Source: Paenibacillus sp. MMS20-IR301
GTDB taxonomy: Bacteria > Bacillota > Bacilli > Paenibacillales > Paenibacillaceae
DNA length: 64,000 nucleotides
NCBI RefSeq assembly: GCF_032302195.1
Contig: NZ_CP135275.1
Span: 4,092,001-4,156,000 of the forward strand
Direction of reading: 5' to 3'
The position numbers and the translations under genes were made by a program. The notes beneath the pieces were generated by a model. It ran no database searches. It was not told where the DNA came from and saw only the letters and a list, made by a program, of their open reading frames with translations. Below, piece by piece: positions 17,572 through 25,630 of the stretch. Within the stretch, counting starts at the first letter, position 1; each line of letters starts with the position of its first letter.

Positions 17572-18843
17572 CTACAGGATCCGCTTGGCCTTCGCCGCCT
17601 TCAGCCATTGCGGGAATTCATTTAACAGCTGATCGTAGAGCTGCTCGTCGGATACCGCCTCAATGCGGTCCAGATGGATGAAATTCGCGTTATCTACCAG
17701 TCTTCCGGTCATTGTATCCAGTTGCTTCAGCACCTCGAAATCCGAATTGCCGATCCCTACAAACTGCCAGAAGATCGGCAGCGCGGAGGATTTCATAATC
17801 ACCTTCCTGGTAAGCTTAACTACGCCGCCGTCATTAATAAAGATAATGAACACCGGAGTCGTATCCTGCTCCTCCTGCGTGTACTTTCTGATTACATCCT
17901 CCATCACCGGCGGCTCATTGTTGCGCCCGAACTTGTGGATGTTATCGTTGTTCATAATGTGTGTGAAGACATAGCTTCCGTGATCCCGTTCTGTTACCGG
18001 AGGCAGCCGGCTGAACTCCGTATCATACACCCACACATCGAGCGAGCCGTTATCATCGAACTTGCTGGCGACAGCCAGGATACGCTCTACCACCTCCTGG
18101 ACTACACCTTTGGCATAAAGATTCCGCATCGAGCCGGTAATATCCAGCACAATCCCCACTCTGGCAGTTACACCCGTCAGCTGCTTCTTGACCAGTGTGA
18201 GCTCTACGAGCTTTTTGCGTAAATCGATTGTAGAGAGTACATTGACCGGCTCAGCCTCCCCCACCAGCTCTGCCGCAGCTGCCGCTTCGCTCTCTGCCTC
18301 TTGCTCTACCTCAAGCCCGTAGTTTGTGCAAAGTGCCGCCAGACCTCCGTCAAACCCGCTGCCGATCGCGCTGAATTTCCACTCTCCCTGATGGCGGTAC
18401 AGCTCTCCGACGACTACAGCCGTCTCTTCCGAGAGACCGGCTCCATATTCGAAACGGTGGATTTCCCCGCCGCTCTTGCGGTCCAGCAGCCGCAGCACCA
18501 GTCCGGACAGATGCTTCATCCGCTGATTGCGCTGTTCGCCCTCATAGATAGTCAGCGTGATTGCGATCCGGGCCACTTGCTCCGGAACTCTGGCTAATGA
18601 GACTGTAAGCTTCTCCTTGCCGCTTCCCTCACCTGAATGTGCTACCGCCCCGTCCACGGATACCGGATTGCCATAGAAGATGAAATCCTCATCCCGCTCA
18701 CACCGGCTGCGTTCTGACAGCAGAAAAGCTGCCGCATCCACACCGGCATCCTGAAGCCCCGTGCTCCATTCCAGAACCAGCGCTAATTCTTGAATCCCTG
18801 TTCCTTTGGTGATGTCCGCCTTTTGCCCTTTCAACAGCTGCAA
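17572..18843 (-). CDS. TerD-vWA fusion protein
   Basis: 423 residues from TTG 18843. An upstream reading exists, but AAGGAG sits 9 nt before this TTG and the resulting N-terminus (QLLKGQKADITKG) is the standard TerD opening. Residues about 1-180 are a TerD domain (EDFIFYGNP, TLTIYEGE and SGFDGGLAALC motifs; several acidic Ca-site residues). Residues about 185-205 are an Ala/Glu linker. Residues about 205-423 are a von Willebrand A domain with a MIDAS-type DITGS at 234-238 (Thr in place of the first Ser). TerD proteins belong to the tellurite/stress-resistance network and bind calcium. It is divergent from an exonuclease-TerD gene that shares much of the same TerD sequence, suggesting duplication and re-fusion. 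Cytoplasmic. Confidence 0.85.
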   Translation of the reverse strand: MQLLKGQKADITKGTGIQELALVLEWSTGLQDAGVDAAAFLLSERSRCERDEDFIFYGNPVSVDGAVAHSGEGSGKEKLTVSLARVPEQVARIAITLTIYEGEQRNQRMKHLSGLVLRLLDRKSGGEIHRFEYGAGLSEETAVVVGELYRHQGEWKFSAIGSGFDGGLAALCTNYGLEVEQEAESEAAAAAELVGEAEPVNVLSTIDLRKKLVELTLVKKQLTGVTARVGIVLDITGSMRNLYAKGVVQEVVERILAVASKFDDNGSLDVWVYDTEFSRLPPVTERDHGSYVFTHIMNNDNIHKFGRNNEPPVMEDVIRKYTQEEQDTTPVFIIFINDGGVVKLTRKVIMKSSALPIFWQFVGIGNSDFEVLKQLDTMTGRLVDNANFIHLDRIEAVSDEQLYDQLLNEFPQWLKAAKAKRIL

Positions 18844-19050
18844 GTCTATCATCTCCTTGTGTATAGCAGCATATTCCAGTAGTACATAGATTAGGAATAC
18901 CATATTTGCACTGGTTTTTACAGATAAAAGTTTTTATACGCTGCGCACGGTATCACTTCCCTCTATTTCCCGCTTAATTCACCAGATTGTAATTCCCTCT
19001 GTGCTCCTATAATATGAAGTTTATAGATGATAGATAAGGGGCTTTATCTG
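18844..19050. promoter_or_regulatory. Divergent promoter region of the two TerD-fusion genes
   Basis: About 207 bp separate the starts of the TerD-vWA (left) and exonuclease-TerD (right) genes. Both must be driven from here. I see no convincing palindrome and no named operator. Confidence 0.5.
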
Positions 19051-20340
19051 ATGGATTTTACAGCAATTGACTTTGAAACGGCCAACTCCAGCCGCTCCAG
19101 TGCATGCGCACTCGGGCTTGTTCAGGTTCGCGCAGGCGTGGTTACGGCGGAGCATGCCTGGCTCATTGATCCGCAGCAGCGGTTCGACGGCATGAACATC
19201 GCCATTCACGGGATTACGCCTTCCATGGTTCAGGGCAAGCCGACCTTCCGTGAGCTTTGGCCTACGGTTGAGCCGCTGCTGCAAGGAGAGATTGTGATCG
19301 CACACAATGCCTCTTTCGATATGAGCGTTCTGCGGTACTGTCTGGATGACTCGTCCCTCAGCTATCCGGATTTCCAGTATCTCTGCACCTACCTGCTGGG
19401 CAAAAAAATGCTCCAGGAGCTGCCCTCCCATAAGCTGAATGTAATCTCGGAGCATTTCGGCATCCGGCTGAAGCACCATGATGCACTCGATGACGCCAGG
19501 GCCTCTGCCCTGATTCTGCTGAAACTGATGGAGCAGTGGCAGCAGTTTGACCCGCTGCTCTTAGCCGGTGACCAGGGCTACAAAGCCGGCACCCTGTATG
19601 CGGGCGGATATACGCCGTTCAAGGCAGCGCCGAAGAAGCCGGCCAAGAAGCCGGCAGCCCTGAAGGCTGCTGCTCCAGCGGCCGAAGCCAAAGCAAAGGC
19701 TGCCCGAGAGATGCCGGAGCTGGTGCGGGGCCAGCGCGTGGATATCGGGGAGCGGCTCAGTGCATCGCGGCTCCTGTTCGCAATTGAGTGGGACGCGCCT
19801 TCTCCCGGGCTAGAGCTGGATGTCTCAGCCTTTCTGCTCCGGGATACCGGCCGCTGTGAACAGGAGCAGGAGTTTGTCTTTTATGGAAATATGGAAGACC
19901 CCGGCGGCTGTGTCCTCTATGCCAAACCTGCGCCAGACGCGGGACTGCTGATTCTGCAGCTCTCCAGGCTGCCCGCAGCCATTGAACGGGTAGCCGTTAC
20001 ACTTACAATCTTCGGGGATGTGTCCGGCCGGAGTCTGGGCCAGCTGGGGCATGCTGCGGCTTTTCTGATTGATCCCGCGAGCGGGAAGAAGCTGGCCGGC
20101 TTTCCTTTTGCCCAAGGCTTAACGCTCGAAACCGCTGTCGTGATTGGTGAGTTCTACAGGTATAAAGAGAAGTGGCGGTTTGCGGCAATCAGCGAAGGCT
20201 TCTCCGGCGGACTGCATGCTTTGTGTACCCGTTACGGCCTGGAGGTGGAGTCTTCCGGACCAGCGGCGGGATCTGCTGCGGAATCGGCGGCGGCGGCTGA
20301 AGCAGCGGTTGTGCGCTCCGCAGAAGGACCTGACGAATAG
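19051..20340 (+). CDS. DEDDh exonuclease fused to a TerD domain
   Basis: 429 residues from ATG 19051. AAGGGG precedes it by 9 nt; the ATG at 19027 lacks a ribosome site. Residues about 1-165 form a DnaQ-type 3'-5' exonuclease with all catalytic residues: Asp7 and Glu9 (AIDFET), Asp90 (HNASFD), His143 and Asp148 (HHDALDD). A basic Lys/Ala/Pro linker (about 195-225) joins it to a TerD domain (about 230-410) carrying the same YGN, TLTIFG and SGGLHALC motifs as the divergent TerD-vWA protein. The end is Ala/Ser-rich. Predicted function: processing of DNA or RNA ends during Ter-type stress response. That is inference; I do not know a characterised protein of this exact architecture. Confidence 0.85.
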   Translation: MDFTAIDFETANSSRSSACALGLVQVRAGVVTAEHAWLIDPQQRFDGMNIAIHGITPSMVQGKPTFRELWPTVEPLLQGEIVIAHNASFDMSVLRYCLDDSSLSYPDFQYLCTYLLGKKMLQELPSHKLNVISEHFGIRLKHHDALDDARASALILLKLMEQWQQFDPLLLAGDQGYKAGTLYAGGYTPFKAAPKKPAKKPAALKAAAPAAEAKAKAAREMPELVRGQRVDIGERLSASRLLFAIEWDAPSPGLELDVSAFLLRDTGRCEQEQEFVFYGNMEDPGGCVLYAKPAPDAGLLILQLSRLPAAIERVAVTLTIFGDVSGRSLGQLGHAAAFLIDPASGKKLAGFPFAQGLTLETAVVIGEFYRYKEKWRFAAISEGFSGGLHALCTRYGLEVESSGPAAGSAAESAAAAEAAVVRSAEGPDE

Positions 20341-20370
20341 CTGTCCTTCATCCGTGCGCCATGTACAAAT

Positions 20371-20406
20371 AACCCCCAATCCGCATTTGCGGTTTGGGGG
20401 TTTGCT
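20371..20406. terminator. Bidirectional intrinsic terminator
   Basis: AACCCCCAA / TTTGGGGGTTT stem (20371-20404) with a T-rich side on the plus strand and an A-rich side that reads as T on the minus strand. It separates the convergent exonuclease-TerD and yhaM genes. Confidence 0.85.
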
Positions 20407-20415
20407 TTTACCAGC

Positions 20416-21372
20416 TTACAGCTTCATCCGGTAGACAGCCTTATTCTCCAGCCCGCGGATGAACGGCGTCCATTCCTCGGTCTCAGGAGTTGTATCAAGC
20501 GCATCTTCCACCATCTGCAGCTTGGCATCCATCGCATCGATATGATGCAGAGCAACAGCCTCCGCCGTCTGCGGCTGAACTGGACTGCCCCATTCGCCGA
20601 GGTTATGATGTGACAGGACGAGATGCTGCAGCGCCATCACCTTCGCAGATTCCAGATCAATCCCCGTACGGATTGCCGCTTCTGTAATCCAGTTCGAGGC
20701 CATGGAGATATGCCCGATCAGCTTACCCGGTACGCTGTAATCCGATACGATGCCGAACTGCGAGATCATTTCCTCCGGCTTGGCAATATCATGGAGGATA
20801 ATTCCCGCCCGCATCAGATCCGGATTCAGGAACGGCCGCTGCTTGCACAGGAAATCACCGATCTCCAGCATCCGCACCATATGATAGGCCAGTCCGGCAA
20901 AATAAGCATGATGATGCGTCTTGGCCGCCGGATAGTGCATCAGCTTCTCTTCCACCTTGCCGACGCAGAAGCTCACAATCGCTGCAATCTCCGGGTCTGC
21001 TATACTGGCCATTGCATTCTTAATGGTATGGACCAGATCCACCGGACGCACCGGTGCCGAGCGGATGAAATCGGTAAGAGACACGCCGTCCGATTCGTTA
21101 GCCAGCCTGATCTTGATTACTTTGACCTGCAGCTTCTCGCGGTAGGTATGGGCAATGCCCCGGACCTTCACCAGCGCCATCGGGAAAAAGGTTTCTTTAT
21201 CCGCCACGCTGACATCCCAATACTTAGCCGACAGCTGGCCGCTGGAATCACCAAGTACAATATCGAAATAATCCTTTGGAGGAGTACCGTTTGTCTGTTT
21301 CAGTGCCAGCTCTCTAAGCAGATAGAAGCCGGTGAATTCATCCTGCGGGGATAATTGTTTAATAAGTGTCAT
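20416..21372 (-). CDS. yhaM: 3'-5' exoribonuclease YhaM
   Basis: 318 residues, the usual YhaM length (about 314). An N-terminal OB-fold (about 15-105; YFDIVLGDSSGQLSAKYWDV) is followed by an HD-type phosphohydrolase domain (about 155-290) with THHHAYFAGLAYHM, LHDIAKPEE and HLVLSHHNLGEWGSP. The HD metal ligands are present. YhaM trims RNA 3' ends in Gram-positive bacteria. It stands alone, with a strong terminator downstream. Confidence 0.93.
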   Translation of the reverse strand: MTLIKQLSPQDEFTGFYLLRELALKQTNGTPPKDYFDIVLGDSSGQLSAKYWDVSVADKETFFPMALVKVRGIAHTYREKLQVKVIKIRLANESDGVSLTDFIRSAPVRPVDLVHTIKNAMASIADPEIAAIVSFCVGKVEEKLMHYPAAKTHHHAYFAGLAYHMVRMLEIGDFLCKQRPFLNPDLMRAGIILHDIAKPEEMISQFGIVSDYSVPGKLIGHISMASNWITEAAIRTGIDLESAKVMALQHLVLSHHNLGEWGSPVQPQTAEAVALHHIDAMDAKLQMVEDALDTTPETEEWTPFIRGLENKAVYRMKL

Positions 21373-21680
21373 GTAGGAGCCTCCTATTTCTCACAGGCCT
21401 CTTGCCTGCCCTGTATATTAGAGTTTAGACGTTCACTTCCGAAATCCCTCTAAATTACTATACGATTACCATTCTTAATTATACCCTTCCCTCAGCTGCC
21501 CTGTCCCGGATATCACAAAAATAACCCCACAAATCAACCCCACAAAGTGAGGCTCTGGCTCCGAGGGTTACTCAAGTAATTTGTGGAGGCCCCAAAATAT
21601 ATAAATTTTCATCTCACAAAAAAAAAGGGGTGTCCCGCCATTTGCATGGTCAAGGACAACCCCTTTATTTAGCAGATTAC
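21373..21680. other. Intergenic region with a structured element
   Basis: About 308 bp without a gene. It contains the yhaM promoter side, the terminator of the flavoprotein gene (21621-21668), and between them a structured stretch at 21525-21594. There, CCACAAAT (21527-21534) is repeated inverted as ATTTGTGG (21579-21586), CCCCACAAA occurs twice in direct orientation, and a GC-rich segment lies between. It might be a mobile palindromic repeat or an RNA leader of yhaM. Confidence 0.4.
21621..21668 (-). terminator. Intrinsic terminator of the flavoprotein gene
   Basis: Stem AAGGGGTTGTCC read leftward pairs with GGACACCCCTT (one bulge), followed on the minus strand by a run of eight or more T residues. 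It lies 13 bp past the stop at 21681. Confidence 0.88.
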
Positions 21681-23945
21681 TTATTTACCAGCTGATTCAA
21701 GTGCAGCTTTGATTGCTTCAACAGCTTTGGCGGAGATTGCCTTCTGGGCATCATTAGCACCGAATGCAGCCGCGCGGTATCCATACTTGTGCAGGCCTTT
21801 ACCGTTGGATGTGTTCTCGATTTCGTATTTCACGAGCAATTCATCGTCGGTGAGGTTGTATCTTACTTTGCCTTTATCATCAAGGAAGTAAACCACCATA
21901 GTAACCGGAACGTTGAATTTGGTAGTAACCATAACATTTACGGATTTGTCAGCACTTGCACCGATGAAGATCCCGTCGAAGTAAGCAGCCTTCTTAGTTT
22001 CTACAACTTCAGCCTTACCATAAGCTCTGTCAACGGCAGCTTTAAGTGCATTGCTGCTGCTGGTAGCGCCGGATACGGCATCAACTTCTTGAACGCCTTC
22101 TCTTGTACCTGCAGCCATGAAGCCCGCAGTCAGAACCGGAATAGCCTTTTGAACTTCAGCATAGGCAGCCTTACCCAGGTCTACCATGTTCATGCCTACA
22201 CGGGACAGGGCAACGTTTACGATCTTGCCGTTACGCAGGGTAACTTCAGCTTTGTTGGTACCTTTGTCATAAGCATCACCGAAAGCGGTGAATGTGCCGT
22301 CTTTGTAAGCGCCTTGTACTTTGGAAGCATTGGTCAGAGCATCTGCAAGTGCTGCTTTTGCTGCAGCAGATACAGCTTCCTGGCCGGCAACATCAGCAGT
22401 GTTCACGCCGTTTGCAAGCAATCCGGCTGTCAGCTGATCCACAAGGGTTTTCTGTGCGTCAGTACGCTTGTCGTCTGCAATAACCTTACCGTCTGTACCG
22501 AACAGGCTCATTTTGATTGCAGTGACTTGATCGCCGGCAACATCTACCAGCAGAAGAACTTTGGACTGATTATCTACACCGGCAAATTTGCCGTCGAAGT
22601 ATTTACCTTCTGGTGCCACCTTCAGAGCTTTCTCGAAAGCTCTTTCTACTGCCTGGTTCCAGCCGTGGCTGCTTTCAGTAGCGCCGGAAATTCCGTCTAC
22701 CTTTTCATCATAATTAGCGATATAAGAGCCGTTAGCCAGCAATTTAGCAGTCATAGGAGCATTAGCTTTCACAACTTCAGCATAAGCTGTTGCGCCTCTG
22801 TCAATCAGGTTGGTGCCAAGTCTGAACAGCTTCACGTCAACCAGCTTGCCGTTACGGATAACAACATCAGCTCTCTCTACGCCTACACTTCTTGCAGTAC
22901 CGTAGGAAGAATAGAATCCGTCAACATAAGCGGATGTGTTGTTAATGCTGGCATTTTGTTCTGCATCCCAGAATGCGTTGATTGCAGCTTTGGATTCAGC
23001 TTCGAAGCCGGCTACCGGCTTAGCAGCAGAACCATTTGCAAGCAGCACTGGAGTGATTGCTGCAATTGCTGCAGTTTGTTCAGCAGTGTATGCCTTCTCG
23101 TCTGCGAAATCACCGGTTGCTGTCAGCGGGTACAATTTAACCGCAGTCAGCTTAGTGGCTTCGTAAGTAGCGAACACAGCGTATTTAGCTTCCGGATCTA
23201 CGCCCATGTGAACGCCGCTGAAGTAGGTTGCATCAGCCGGTTTGTCTTGCAGCGATCTTTCGAACGCTCTGTCCACCGACAATTTCCAGCCGTCGCTTGT
23301 GCGGGTTGCGCCGGATACCGCGTCAACTGCTGCTGCCTGATCTCTGGTTTTGCCGAGCAGTCTGTCTTTCATCAGACCGTATGCAACCCATACGCCGCTG
23401 TAGTTTTCACGGGCGTTGCGGTCGATAATTTTCGGGCTGGTTCTCAGCAGCTCGATATCGGCAATTTTACCGTCTTTAATTGTTACTTTAGCGCCTTCAG
23501 TACCTTTGGAGTAAGCATCGCCATAAGCTACATATACCCCGTCTTGGTATACAGCTTCTTTAACAACAACCGGTTTAGCCGTTGCTGCTGGTTTTGCGGT
23601 TGCTACCGGTTTAGCGGTTGCAGCCGGCTTAGCAGATGCCTTCGCGGATGCTGCTGGTGCAGCAGGTGCTGCTGTTGCAGCCGGTTTAGCGGTTGCTTTC
23701 GGTGTTGCTGCCGGTTTAGCAGTTGCCTTCGGCGTTGCTGCCGGTTTAGCTGTCGCTTTCGGTGTTGCTGCTGGTTTAGCCGTTGCTTTCGGTGTTGCTG
23801 CCGGTTTGGCTGTTGCCGCCGGAGCTTCTTCCGAAGCTGCCGAAACCGCATCGACCTTCAGGTTCAAGGCTGGTGCATTAATCGTGTAGGCCAGTGGAGC
23901 AAGCAGCAAGGCTGCGCTTACAGTCAAAGAAATTAGTTTTTTCAA
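21681..23945 (-). CDS. Secreted protein with three FMN_bind modules (multi-flavinylated)
   Basis: 754 residues from TTG 23945. AAAGGAG lies 8-9 nt before it, and this start gives a proper signal peptide (MKKLISLTVSAALLLAP). Residues about 46-125 are an Ala/Lys/Pro/Thr spacer with a 10-residue repeat (ATAKPAATPK), suited to spanning the cell wall. The rest is three tandem A-B units of about 207 residues. Each A part is an FMN_bind domain ending in DAVSGAT or DGISGAT, at Asp208, Asp417 and Asp622. The Thr of SGAT is where ApbE-type transferases attach FMN covalently. Each B part is related but lacks SGAT. Such proteins shuttle electrons outside the membrane. No lipobox, SLH, LPXTG or ApbE gene is seen here. 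Confidence 0.85.
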   Translation of the reverse strand: MKKLISLTVSAALLLAPLAYTINAPALNLKVDAVSAASEEAPAATAKPAATPKATAKPAATPKATAKPAATPKATAKPAATPKATAKPAATAAPAAPAASAKASAKPAATAKPVATAKPAATAKPVVVKEAVYQDGVYVAYGDAYSKGTEGAKVTIKDGKIADIELLRTSPKIIDRNARENYSGVWVAYGLMKDRLLGKTRDQAAAVDAVSGATRTSDGWKLSVDRAFERSLQDKPADATYFSGVHMGVDPEAKYAVFATYEATKLTAVKLYPLTATGDFADEKAYTAEQTAAIAAITPVLLANGSAAKPVAGFEAESKAAINAFWDAEQNASINNTSAYVDGFYSSYGTARSVGVERADVVIRNGKLVDVKLFRLGTNLIDRGATAYAEVVKANAPMTAKLLANGSYIANYDEKVDGISGATESSHGWNQAVERAFEKALKVAPEGKYFDGKFAGVDNQSKVLLLVDVAGDQVTAIKMSLFGTDGKVIADDKRTDAQKTLVDQLTAGLLANGVNTADVAGQEAVSAAAKAALADALTNASKVQGAYKDGTFTAFGDAYDKGTNKAEVTLRNGKIVNVALSRVGMNMVDLGKAAYAEVQKAIPVLTAGFMAAGTREGVQEVDAVSGATSSSNALKAAVDRAYGKAEVVETKKAAYFDGIFIGASADKSVNVMVTTKFNVPVTMVVYFLDDKGKVRYNLTDDELLVKYEIENTSNGKGLHKYGYRAAAFGANDAQKAISAKAVEAIKAALESAGK
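23669..23810 (-). repeat. 30-bp tandem repeat encoding the Ala-Lys-Pro spacer
   Basis: Four to five in-frame copies of a 30-bp unit encode ATAKPAATPK (residues about 46-92 of the flavoprotein), followed by degenerate AKPAAT copies. Copy number could change by slippage and so alter spacer length without breaking the frame. Confidence 0.75.
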
Positions 23946-24132
23946 ATGCGTATTCTCCTTTAATAGATCCCCAGTAGTATGTAGCCCTTTAATACCGTTC
24001 CTTCTGGTCATTTCATCCCTTCTTACAAAGAGTACTCAAGCTCTTCATAAGAGGTCATCCCCCCTCTCCCAATCCTGCGCGGCCCATCCCGTTCTGTGAA
24101 AAAGCTGCATCTATTTATACAATCTTTCTAAA

Positions 24133-24170
24133 GGTGAAACAATTCACATAAAAAGGTGAATAAATTCACA
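24133..24170. promoter_or_regulatory. Tandem Fnr/CRP-family boxes
   Basis: Two sites match the Bacillus Fnr consensus TGTGA-N6-TCACA at 9 of 10 positions: GGTGA-AACAAT-TCACA (24133-24148) and GGTGA-ATAAAT-TCACA (24155-24170). Centres are 22 bp apart, about two helical turns, so they face the same side of the DNA. Confidence 0.5.
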
Positions 24171-24237
24171 TAAAACGATTTTAGGCTGCTAGCGGTAATT
24201 TCTGGCTTGATGATATCAAATTTTAAACACTTTTCTC

Positions 24238-24253
24238 TGTGTATAAAATCACA
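24238..24253. promoter_or_regulatory. Third Fnr/CRP-family box
   Basis: TGTGT-ATAAAA-TCACA matches TGTGA-N6-TCACA at 9 of 10 positions. It lies closer to the ferrochelatase side, about 180 bp before its start. Confidence 0.4.
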
Positions 24254-24427
24254 CACCCTATAAGAAACATCACTTTTTTGCGATTTACTTAAAAAGTACA
24301 AACAGTTTAACTCTCAAATTCTCCCATTTACTCCGTCTTATACAATTAATGTGATAGATTATATTGTCTTTATTTGCTGATTTGTGATATTTTTAAACGA
24401 TGTCATGTTCATGGAAAGGAGCTGGCG

Positions 24428-25486
24428 GTGCACATGAATCAGCCTCTCATAGGCGTTATTCTTGCTCAAATCGGAACACCTGACGCCCCTAACAGTAAGG
24501 CGGTCCGCCCGTATCTTAGACGGTTCCTGTCTGACCGCAGAATCATTGATTACCATCCGCTGCTCTGGCAGCCTCTGCTGCACGGCATTATCCTGCGTAC
24601 CCGGCCCGGCCGGTCAGCGAAGCTGTACCAGGAGATCTGGATGGAGGAGGGCTCGCCGCTGCTTGTCTACTCCAGGAAGCAGCAGGCTTCCCTCCAGCAG
24701 CTGCTCGGCAGCCGTTACCAGGTTGAACTTGGCCTTGCCTACAGTAAGCCCGGCATGCCTGAGGCCTTCCGCAGGCTGGAAGCTGCCGGTATCACCAGAA
24801 TTATTGTTCTTCCGCTGTTCCCGCAGTACTCCTCCACTACAACCGCATCAGTCTATGAAGCTGCAAGCTTCGCCGCCCTGGGCCGGCACAGCAGCTCCGG
24901 GCAGGTATCCAAACGGTTTGTTCCGGCACTGCGGTTCATCGAGGCTTATCACGATGCGCCAGGCTATATTGCAGCGATGAAATCACTGCTGCTCCGGCAG
25001 ATCGGCAAGTTAAAAGAAGAACCCGATTACTATATTTTATCGTTTCACGGTATCCCCCGCCGCTACGCCGAGACCGGAGACCCCTATCCGCAGCAGTGCC
25101 ATGAGACAGGCCGTCTGCTGGCTGAGGCGATGGGCTGGGCCCCTGACCGCTGGCAGCTTACGTTCCAGTCCCGCTTCGGGCCTGAGAAATGGGTAGGGCC
25201 GTCCACCGCCGATACCCTCACCGGGCTTAGCGGACGCGGGATCCGCCGGCCGCTGGTTTTCTCCCCCGGGCTTGTGACGGACTGCCTCGAGACGCTGCAT
25301 GAGCTTGCAGTCGAAGGAAGGGAGCTGTATGCTTCAGGCGGCGGTACGGCCGGGAATTTAAGCGTTGCCCCCTGCCTGAATGATGACAGTGAATGGATGG
25401 CTTTTCTCAGCGGACTGGTGAACGGTACAGCGCAGGGCTGGCTTCAGCCGGCGGAAGCTGCGGATGGATCCCATTTGCCTGACTGA
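24428..25486 (+). CDS. hemH: Ferrochelatase, proteobacterial type
   Basis: 352 residues from GTG 24428 (AAAGGAG 6 nt upstream); the ATG at 24434 is a possible alternative. The sequence follows the E. coli-type HemH pattern: AQIGTPDAP, FLSDRRIID, EEGSPLLVYSR, PLFPQYSSTTTASV, LSFHGIPRRYAETGDPYPQQC (catalytic His), TFQSRFGPEKW and FSPGLVTDCLETL (catalytic Glu). Firmicutes usually carry the shorter CpfC type (about 310 residues) that inserts iron into coproporphyrin and sits with hemE/hemY; this gene stands alone. Iron insertion into porphyrin is secure. Whether the substrate is protoporphyrin IX or coproporphyrin III is open, and transfer from Proteobacteria is possible. Confidence 0.88.
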   Translation: MHMNQPLIGVILAQIGTPDAPNSKAVRPYLRRFLSDRRIIDYHPLLWQPLLHGIILRTRPGRSAKLYQEIWMEEGSPLLVYSRKQQASLQQLLGSRYQVELGLAYSKPGMPEAFRRLEAAGITRIIVLPLFPQYSSTTTASVYEAASFAALGRHSSSGQVSKRFVPALRFIEAYHDAPGYIAAMKSLLLRQIGKLKEEPDYYILSFHGIPRRYAETGDPYPQQCHETGRLLAEAMGWAPDRWQLTFQSRFGPEKWVGPSTADTLTGLSGRGIRRPLVFSPGLVTDCLETLHELAVEGRELYASGGGTAGNLSVAPCLNDDSEWMAFLSGLVNGTAQGWLQPAEAADGSHLPD

Positions 25487-25535
25487 TAATGGAAGGCGCC
25501 TGATGGTAGAACTCCCCCATATCTTTTTAACAAAA

Positions 25536-25590
25536 AACCGCCCGTCCGCAAGTAAGTTATTCACTCCTGCAGCCGGGCGGTTCATTTATA
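25536..25590. terminator. Bidirectional intrinsic terminator
   Basis: AACCGCCCG (25536-25544) / CGGGCGGTT (25574-25582) with A run before and T-rich stretch after. It lies between the convergent hemH and the unknown gene at 25631. Confidence 0.8.
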
Positions 25591-25630
25591 GGCAATTCAT
25601 GTTCACTCTGTCTATTCTTCCATTATATTA

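Larger units (their letters stand above)
23946..24427. promoter_or_regulatory. Divergent regulatory region between the flavoprotein and ferrochelatase genes
   Basis: About 480 bp, strongly AT-rich, with no credible ORF. It contains three Fnr/CRP-like boxes (24133-24148, 24155-24170, 24238-24253), a perfect TTGAT-gat-ATCAA palindrome near 24207-24219, and a leftward TATAAA (24119 to 24114) just downstream of the first box. The leftward transcript would have a leader of about 160 nt. Confidence 0.5.

Noticed and set aside
21789..23936. Long open frame of about 715 codons on the plus strand opposite the flavoprotein gene
   Set aside because: It mirrors the repetitive Ala/Lys/Pro-coding and FMN_bind DNA, has no ribosome site, and its Cys/Ser/Phe-rich product looks like no protein family.
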